This document shows, piece after piece, positions 57,426 to 64,000 of a stretch of DNA of 64,000 bases. A program made the translations under genes and the position numbers. The DNA is taken from the NCBI GenBank assembly GCA_038087015.1, contig JASBNA010000036.1:372001-436000 (forward strand), written 5' to 3'. Numbering within the stretch: position 1 is the first letter of the stretch; each line of letters starts with the position of its first letter. The notes beneath the pieces are model-generated. The model was given only the letters and a program-made list of their open reading frames with translations, was not told the origin of the DNA and did not search any database. This DNA is from Cerrena zonata (taxonomy: Eukaryota > Basidiomycota > Agaricomycetes > Polyporales > Cerrenaceae).

Positions 57426-60400
57426 ATGTCTTCCACCTCATCTACCCTCCCCAACTTCAAAAAGCTCTCTGTGGACAACTACCCCCAGTGGAGCGGTGAA
57501 ATGAAGGCTTGGATGATGCGTTCTGGGCTGTACAGGCTGGTGAAAGGGGTGGAAAAGCGTCCTGAGGCAGATGATCCTGCTAAGGTGACCGCTTTGGAGC
57601 AGGGGTTGATGGACAAGTGGGATGAGAAGGCCCTCAAAGCGGCTGGTGAGCTCTTTCTTGCTGTAGATGTTGAGCAGAGGACGCATTTGGCTGGTATCGA
57701 GGAGGATCCTGTCAAGATCTGGGCCAAACTCGAGTCTGTGCACCTCCAACAGCGCCCTGGAGCTCGTTTCAACGCCTATGACAACCTCTTCAGCATCAGG
57801 AAGAAGGAGGACAAATCCCTGCTCGCTTTGAGCACCAGGATCGACGAAACCATGCTCAGGATCAAAAACCTTCGCCCCCCCTCCTTTGACCTCACTTCCC
57901 TTGACGACGAGCTGGTTTGCATGACCATGCTTCGCTCTCTACCTGAGGAGTTCCACCACCTCTCCACATCGCTCCAGCTGGTCAACAAACTCGACAAGAA
58001 CACGCTTTTGCAGGCCTTCATCACTGAGGACATCAATCTGAAGCGCAGGGTCGAGTCTGGCAACTCCTCTGTTGCCTCTGCCCTCTCTGCAAGTGTTGTT
58101 TCGACCGCTGTCTGCACATTCTGCTCGCTCCCAGGCCATTCCATCGACTCCTGCTTCCGCTTTCGTGAGGCCAAGGCTTCTGCATCGAAGGAGGCCCAGG
58201 AGAAGTGTCAGAAGCGTCAGGAAGGCGGCAGAAAGCGTCCCCAGAAGGCCAACATCGCCCAGGACCAGCAGACACCCTCTGCTTCGGTCCAGGAGGTCCA
58301 GGAGTTTGCTGGTAGTGCAAGTGCTTCCTCTGATCCCTCCTCACTCTATTCGCCTCTAGACGTCGTTGCTGACGCTTTGTGGACTGCAGACACAGGGGCT
58401 ACTTCTCATATGACCCCCCATCGTCACTGGCTTCGCAATTACAAGCCCTTTCGCACTCCCATTTGCCTCGCCAACAACACCATCGTCTTCAGTGCTGGAG
58501 TGGGGTCTGTACGCTTTACACCGCGTTCTGAGGGGTCGAGATTGCGTCCTGTAGAGTTTAGTCGAGTTCTGCATGTCCCAGCATTGAAAACCAACCTCCT
58601 ATCTGTCCTGTATCTCGTTAGAATGCATTCCTTTCATGTGCACATCCACAACGACTGAATGGACTTCAAATTCCATGGGCAGCTCGCATTTTTCGCTCCC
58701 ATTGACTCCAACAACACCGCTTTCCTTGCTGGAGATGTTCTCCCTCTCAGCTCCTTTGAAAATGCTGCTCTCGCCTCCACTCTGCCTCTCAGCCTATCCC
58801 TCTGACATCGTCGACTAGCTCACCACAACATCGACGGCGTTAAGGCCCTTATCCACCAGAAACTGGCCACTGGAATCACCATCCACTCTGAGGGTGTTCC
58901 TGACCCCATCTGCGAGCCTTGTCTAGCCGGCAAGATGCATGCCAATCCCTTCCCCTCGTCCACCACAGAGCTCTCCTCTGCTTGTGAAGTCGTCCATTCT
59001 GACCTCCATGGTCCCCTAGATGTCCAGACCTTTGGTGGCTATCGCTATTGGGTCACCTACATCGATGGGAAGTACAAGTACCGAGTTGTGGTGCTTCTGA
59101 AAGCGAAATCCCAGCAGTTTTCCACTTTCAAGCTCTACCATGCTTATGTGTGCAACAAAGGCTTCCAGATCGGTGCTTTGCAGGACGATAAGGGTGGCGA
59201 GTACATGTCCAAGGAGATGGACCAGTACTGCATCGACCACGGCATTGTCAGACGCCATACAACCCGGAATCGACCTCAGCAGAATGGAGTTGCCGAACGC
59301 TTCAATAGGCTCCTCTCTGAGCGCATGACTTGCATGCTTTCAGAATCGAATTTGCCGCGTCAGTTCTGGGGTGAGGCCCTCCATTCCCTTGTCCACATCA
59401 TTAACCGCTGTCCGACTTCCTCCCTTCGCGGTCTTACGCCCTTTGAGGGATTCCATGGCAAGAAACCAGACCTTTCTCATCTCAGGGTCTTTGGGTGCAC
59501 TGTGTATGTTCATGTGCAAAAGCACAAGCATGTGGCCTTAGGGCCTCACATGGAGAAATGTGTGTTTATTGGCTACCCGGATGGTTACAAGGGCTGGAAG
59601 TTCTACAATCCGCCTCCTCTACAACTGGCTCCTGAGCAGAATAACCCTGCTGTCCCACTGCATCCAGCTCTTCCACTCACTCCCAGAGCCTCAGGACAAC
59701 AGACCGCTTGCCCAGAGACGTCCACAGCGCTCTCACATCCAGTCTCGTCCTTCTGGCCTCCCTGCTGCTGCTGCTGCCCCTTGTGTTGCTTCAAACTCTC
59801 CCTCGCCTTCTCCAGGCCCTGCGCCTCACTCTCCCTCGCCACCTGCCTCACCAGAGCCTCAGGATCCGCCTCCTGCACATCGCACAGGCAGATCGAATGC
59901 AGGCAAGCCCCCTGGTGACTGGTGGAAACTTCGCTCTCCATCTCCTGCTGACACTGATTCTGAGCCTGAGGATGATGATCCTGAGATCGCATTTGCTGCC
60001 TCCAGCAGTGATGCTGATCCCTTGTCTTTTGCAGAGGCTATGAAGCGTCCTGAGGCCTCTCAGTGGCGTGAAGCAGCACTCACAGAATTCAACAATCTCG
60101 TTGCAAATGGCACTTGGGAGACTTGTCCTCTTCCTGCTGGAAAGCGAGCTATTGGGTGCAAATGGGTGTTCAACACAAAGCGGCATGCAGACAGCTCCCT
60201 GGAGCGGTACAAGGCCAGACTCGTCGCCAAGGGCTATAACCAACGCCCTGGGTATGACTATGTCGAAACCTTTGCCCCCACAGTGCAGATGGCAACCATT
60301 AGGACAGTTTTGGCTCTTGCTGCCACTGAGGACCTTGAGCTGCACTCCCTGGACATCTCTCAGGTGTTCATCAACGGTGATTTGGACACTGAGATCTACA

Positions 60401-61150
60401 TGCAGCAGCCTGAGGGCTTCCAGAGCGGTGGTGAAGGCCATGTCCTTCGCCTTGTCAAGGCCTTGTATGGTCTCAAACAGGCAGGACGACTCTGGAACCA
60501 GAAACTCCATTCTACCCTTGATTCCCTTGGTTTTGCACGTCTCAACTCGGATCCCTCTGTCTATGTCTATGCCAAGGATGAGGTGCGCGTTATCATCCCC
60601 ATTTTCATCGACAATATCACCATTGCTGCGACATCCAAGGCCTCTATCGATCAGACTGTCCAGGACCTCCAGAAGCACTTCAAACTTCGAGATTTGGGTC
60701 CCACCAGCTACCTCCTAGGCATTGAGATCACCAGGGATCGTCCAAACCGCTCGCTTTCACTCTCCCAGCATCAGTACATCATCAACATGCTTGACTGCTT
60801 TGGTTTCAGTGAGTGCAACCCTGTCTCTACTCCCATGGAGCCTGGACTACGCCTCTCGCCTGATCTGGGTGCTCAAACACCTCAGAAAAGCGCAGAGATG
60901 ACCGCTTTGCCCTACATCAATGCTGTGGGTGCTCTGATGTATCTGGCTACCTGTACTCGACCAGATATTGCCTACACTGTCTCCCAGCTTGCTCGCTTCA
61001 ACTCCAATCCAGGGAAGGCACATTGGCAGGCTGTGAAGCACCTCTTCCGCTATCTGAAGGGCACCATGGATCTTTGCCTTACCTACAGGCCTGGAGACCG
61101 CTCTGAGCTCTTCCAGGTCTACTCTGATGCTGACCATGCTGGTGAGAAGC
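57426..61150 (+). pseudogene. Ty1/copia Gag-Pol, truncated and interrupted
   Basis: Gag starts at 57426 (FKKLSVDNYPQWSGEM) and carries a CCHC knuckle, CTFCSLPGHSIDSC, at residues 230-243. Protease has WTADTGATSH (Asp322-Thr-Gly). A TGA ends the first frame at about 58656, and another TGA at about 58804 replaces the expected Trp just before the integrase zinc motif (HRRLAHHN, CEPCLAGK). The integrase core keeps HSDLHGP, LQDDKGGEY and NGVAERFNR (D, D, E). A frameshift lies between about 59585 and 59690. Reverse transcriptase runs from RYKARLVAKGYNQRPG through LDISQVF and KALYGLKQ. Its FVDD box reads FIDN (60604-60615), so one catalytic Asp is lost. RNase H stops after YSDADHAG at about 61143. 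The copy is GC-rich and readable, hence young, but defective and lacks its 3' end. Confidence 0.92.
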
Positions 61151-61162
61151 CCAAGATGCATT

Positions 61163-61469
61163 CAACCAGTCATATAAGAATGAGAAATGAGTCAGAGTAT
61201 GATGACTGAGTCATGTGGAAGGAGAAAAGTGAGTCAGTGTATGATAAATGAGTCATGGGACTGATGAATGAGTCATGGTGTAAGATAAGAAGTCATGGGG
61301 CACGTCAGAGGACAATAGGGTGAGAGTGTAACATGTGCTACGTTGTGTGAGTGCTAAAGTGTCCGTAAGGTACAGATAGATAGCAAGTCTGGAAGGAAAC
61401 AATGTCATAGTACAGATAAGATGAAGAGGAATGAGATATGATAGTGAAAGAGTAACATTTGTTGTAACA
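61163..61469 (-). repeat. Gypsy chromovirus 3' LTR, truncated
   Basis: This aligns directly with 63781-64000 (GAATGAGAAATGAGTCAGAG and repeated GA(A/C)TGAGTCATG words, GAGGACAATAGGGTGAGAG, TGTAACATGTGCTAC). On the minus strand it starts TGTTACAACAAATG at 61469 and is cut at about 61163, where it abuts the copia RNase H sequence. Several ATGAGTCA motifs, the AP-1/Gcn4-type binding sequence, occur in the aligned part. Confidence 0.72.
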
Positions 61470-62224
61470 TTAGCTCCCTGCTACGTTGAAATCTACTCTA
61501 GATTTCATCAAGTCCATAGAGTTCTCCCTTTGCCTTGTCCAATTGTCCAATCAGGTATTTGACTGCAACTGTTCATTCATAATTGTCATTTTCGTTATCC
61601 CAACCTTGCCCTACTTCATCACCCCATCCTTGTCCAACTTGGTTGTTATCATCCACTATCCACCCAACATATTGATTGTTGTTCTGGGCGATGTCCCACT
61701 CGCATTGAAGACGTTCTTCTTGGATGGTCTGAATTCATCAGTAAAGGTGGTGTGCAGCGAATGTGAGAGCAACGTATAGGAGGGCGCAAGCGATTTCAAG
61801 GAAGATGGGGGTGTGGATGATGTGGTGGATATAATGAGTAGTGGTGGAGATGATCTTGTGCCAAAAGAGGAGGGAGTGGTTTGAAGGATTCTGAAGAAAT
61901 GATAGATGATTGAAAGGATGAAGAGGATGATGTTGGAAGGAGTAGAGTTACGGGTGACTTGTTACAAAGGGTTTCCCACAGAATGAGAAACTATGTCTGA
62001 GGTTTTATAAGTTTTTTCCTAGAAGCGAGTCATGGGAAAGAGAAGGTACAGAATTCATTCAGGAAACAGAGAATGTTTGGACTGGTTCTACACGACTAGT
62101 TATGTTTATCATCAGCCTCTACAATAGATTCGAGGGTGGTAGACTGAGAAGCGGATATAGTGATTGTGGAAGTGGACAGGTGTTCGTTGGCATGACGGGT
62201 TCAGTTCTGAACCAACACGGGTGA
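61470..62224 (-). other. Gypsy 3' internal region, noncoding
   Basis: This lies between the last gypsy frame and its 3' LTR. Open frames here (for example 61486-61779 plus) carry no motif and read the wrong strand for the element. Nothing else is visible. Confidence 0.45.
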
Positions 62225-62674
62225 CTATGGTGCCGGTGTGTCAGTGGTGTACCCTGGCAGAGTAGTGGAGGCAGTGTTGGTTGGGCTTGGCTTGCTAGGA
62301 TTTGTAACCGACAATGCAGGTTCAGCGACGATGTGGTAGCAATTGTGGTCTAGGATGAACGTGATGTTCACGTCGAGATGGACAGATCGAGTGGGATCGG
62401 GGAAGAATTCGGTTGGGTTGGTTTCCATGAAGGTTTCAATGATTTGGCGATCATTGAGGAACATGTGGAGCATGACCTCAAAGTTGATAATGGAGTCATG
62501 GTAGTACCGGATCTCTTCAGCATCTTCAGCAAGACTGTGAAGTTGGTCATCAATATTCTGAAGGTCCCAACGAATGTTATGGGCCTCAATCTGCCAGAGG
62601 TCGGCAGCTTCTTGGGAGTAGAGGAGGTTCTGGAGAGCAGTGTGAGCAGCGGCAGGAAGAGTACGGTTAGCCAT
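62225..62674 (-). CDS. Extra open frame after gypsy Pol, 149 aa
   Basis: An uninterrupted 149-codon frame (MANRTLPAAAHTALQNLL...) starts about 34 nt beyond the Pol stop (62708) and ends at 62225. Its first two thirds look helical (AADLWQIEAHNIRWDLQNID, DAEEIRYYHDSI). A Pro/Thr-rich tail follows. It has no signal peptide or membrane segment, so it is not an envelope-type protein despite its position. I do not recognise it. It is open in a nest where most frames are broken, so it is either very young or under selection. Confidence 0.5.
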   Translation of the reverse strand: MANRTLPAAAHTALQNLLYSQEAADLWQIEAHNIRWDLQNIDDQLHSLAEDAEEIRYYHDSIINFEVMLHMFLNDRQIIETFMETNPTEFFPDPTRSVHLDVNITFILDHNCYHIVAEPALSVTNPSKPSPTNTASTTLPGYTTDTPAP

Positions 62675-62707
62675 TGGTAGCGACAGTTGTTTCGAATTGA
62701 TGGGGGT

Positions 62708-62919
62708 TCAAGCAAGTCTGTGTCTCTTCTTATACGCATTCAGAATGTCCTGGGCATGGAGATTTCTCTCAGGTTCATATGTATTTTCTGCATGTGGGTA
62801 TCCCTTCCATTTGATGAGGTACTGCAAATAGCCCCTCATCATTCTGTGTCCCAGGATAGCTTCCACTTCGTATTCTTCTTGGCCATCGATGATGTCAGGT
62901 GGTGGGTTGGTGAAGTTAG
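62708..62919 (-). pseudogene. Gypsy Pol C-terminus with chromodomain
   Basis: The minus strand reads FTNPPPDIIDGQEEYEVEAI, then LQYLIKWKGYPHAENTYEPE and a terminal helix NAYKKRHRLA with stop at 62708. This is the chromodomain at the C-terminus of integrase in Ty3/gypsy chromoviruses, which targets integration to modified chromatin. The expected aromatic cage positions (Y in EEYEVE, W in IKWKGY, Y in NTYEPE) are all present. Upstream, the frame runs straight into a copia LTR at 62919/62920, so the rest of Pol is missing. Confidence 0.88.
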
Positions 62920-63302
62920 TGTTAAACTTCGTGTTTTGGTGATGTTCCACCTTATCTATTCTATCTTTTGACTTCATAAACGGACTCTGTAGACACTCAG
63001 CTTCCAGTAGCACTTTTCCCCTTTGCTCTAGCTTCAGTATTTAGTGCTCCACCATTGGGTGGACTTGTGTTTCATTTCGCTTTTCTTCGCTTATTGCCGA
63101 GCCTTCAGCGCTTAACTCGGCTATAGCCAAGTTCTCCTTCCTATCTAGTATGCCTGGTCGCTTTCAGGGCTCTCTAACTGCTCTCATTGTGTTCCAGGCA
63201 AGTATTGTAATTCCCTCTCAATAAACTGCTCTCATTGTGTTCCAGAGCATTTGTGTGTCCCCCAGGTCGATCTATTCCCTGGTTTAGGTCACCCTTTAAC
63301 AT
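62920..63302 (+). repeat. Solo copia LTR (383 bp) inside the gypsy element
   Basis: It begins TGTTAAACTT and ends CCCTTTAACA, and matches 56895-57215. It carries a 20-bp direct repeat (63178-63197 and 63227-63246) whose intervening segment includes AATAAA (about 63220), a likely polyadenylation signal that the 5' LTR copy lacks. The bases flanking it (GTTAG and TGTTT) do not form a target duplication. Its left neighbour is gypsy chromodomain and its right neighbour is gypsy Gag. Confidence 0.85.
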
Positions 63303-63594
63303 GTTTGTCACAATCCTTGCATTCAGTTGAGTGCAGTGGTGACTTGCAAGATGGGAAGGAAGTTTTCTTGGAATGTTTTTGATAATGCATCCCAGTTGAA
63401 GGCAATGTCCTCACTTGTTCCTCCTTGAGCGAGCCTGTCTGTGATATATAGAGTCAATAGATGGAGTAAATGAGGAAGAGAATGGGGAGTTGTGTGAGGA
63501 GAGAATTGAGGTCGATGACAACGTTCATAAACATGCTGGGTTGTTTTCTGGGTTCTGTGGGCACAAGGGTAAGAGCAAGTGTTCTGAGTTAACC
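63303..63594 (-). pseudogene. Gypsy Gag start
   Basis: The minus strand reads MFMNVVIDLNSLLTQLPIL from about 63535. After a TGA and a frame change it continues with IAFNWDALSKTFQENF and ILQVTTALN before meeting the copia LTR. The same motifs appear in decayed form at 24960-25000 and 30390-30480. The leader between the LTR end (about 63595) and the start is short. Confidence 0.7.
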
Positions 63595-64000
63595 TGACCT
63601 TTTGTTATGGGCAAAGCCCTAAGTCGTTCTGGTTCTGAGTTTGAGTAGTTCAAGTCTGAGGTTCTGGTTCTAAGTAGGGCAGATGCGCCTAGGTCAGGTT
63701 AAGGAACTACCTAAGATATGTACAGGGTATATATAGTTAAAGGAGGTCCCCCTTCCTAGCCAATCAGATAAATAGTATGAGTCGTATGAGAATGAGAAAT
63801 GAGTCAGAGTACAACGAATGAGTCAATGTATGATGAATGAGTCATGGTACAAGATAAGAAGTTATGGGGCATATCAGAGGACAATAGGGTGAGAGTGTAA
63901 CATGTGCTACATTGTGTGAGTGCTAAAGCATCCATGAGGTGTAGATAGTGAGTCTAGAAGGAAATGACATCATGGTACAGATAGTATGAAGAGGAATGAG
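63595..64000 (-). repeat. Gypsy 5' LTR, running off the window
   Basis: On the minus strand the visible part contains the ATGAGTCA-rich segment shared with 61163-61440, then GATTGGCTAGG, a TATATATA box (about 63731-63738), TTAACCTGACCTAGG and the end AAAAGGTCAGGTTAA (63595 side). The last part is also seen, decayed, at 24244-24433. The LTR start lies beyond 64000. Confidence 0.75.

Noticed and set aside
59603..60678. Long minus-strand frames opposite the copia reverse transcriptase
   Set aside because: Antisense shadows; the plus strand carries the clear RT motifs.
1..64000. tRNA or rRNA genes
   Set aside because: I found no convincing cloverleaf with A and B boxes and no rRNA signature by eye; a covariance-model scan would settle it.

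Overview
The window looks like a filamentous basidiomycete fungus, probably a mushroom-forming Agaricomycete. The evidence is intron-dense genes with introns of about 50-65 nt (GT(A/G)NGT donors, YAG acceptors), a DUF2235 hydrolase and an F-box family typical of that group, and a nest of KDZ/Plavaka, hAT, gypsy, copia and LINE relics. It splits into a GC-balanced gene region (about 1-23,200), an AT-rich, CpG-poor transposon graveyard (about 23,200-56,900), and a younger GC-balanced nest of LTR elements (56,895-64,000).

Gene region. Left to right: a broken duplicate of a low-complexity/coiled-coil gene (1-860, minus); a membrane-protein remnant (1013-1297, minus); an 11-exon DUF2235 hydrolase (2471-5995, minus) whose C-terminal half resembles the tail of basidiomycete caspase-domain proteins; a possible 62-aa two-exon gene (6546-6766, minus); the intact copy of the low-complexity/coiled-coil gene (7219-9512, minus, 5 exons, 657 aa); a decayed copy of the sterol C14-reductase gene (about 9735-10870, plus); an F-box-like gene (11449-13230, plus, 4 exons, 538 aa); a possible 0.6-kb terminal-inverted-repeat element (13391-14005); the intact sterol C14-reductase ERG24 (16556-18261, plus, 7 exons, 435 aa); ORC2 (18455-19716, minus) with one apparent frameshift; and a 964-aa Cep57/Ppc89-like spindle-pole protein (19996-23191, plus, 6 exons). 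ORC2 and the spindle-pole gene diverge from a 279-bp promoter with three ACGCG cores, which fits G1/S co-expression. Intact and broken copies of two genes alternate along the region, which points to segmental duplication followed by loss of alternate copies.

AT-rich block. No intact gene is visible. Readable relics are the 5' end of a gypsy element carrying a GC-rich poly(A)-tailed retroposon with 12-bp target duplications (24244-25260), a Plavaka-type KDZ transposase (27241-29507), a gypsy Gag/protease (30331-31400), a LINE RNase H (36520-37010), a copia Gag (42515-42910) and a hAT C-terminus (55560-56000). Many stops fit CpG-to-TpG decay, as in RIP-like silencing. The block also holds several large inverted repeats: two AT-rich fold-back elements, an approximately 1.84-kb near-perfect palindrome, and two palindromes that share the same type of hairpin at their centres.

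Right end. A GC-rich Ty1/copia element (5' LTR 56895-57215, body 57426-61150) is cut off inside its RNase H domain by the LTR of a gypsy chromovirus on the opposite strand. That chromovirus has its Gag start and its chromodomain joined through a solo copia LTR (62920-63302), so the internal part of the element has been lost.

All exon structures were worked out by hand from splice motifs and frame continuity. For the multi-exon genes called intact, the exon lengths sum to a whole number of codons.
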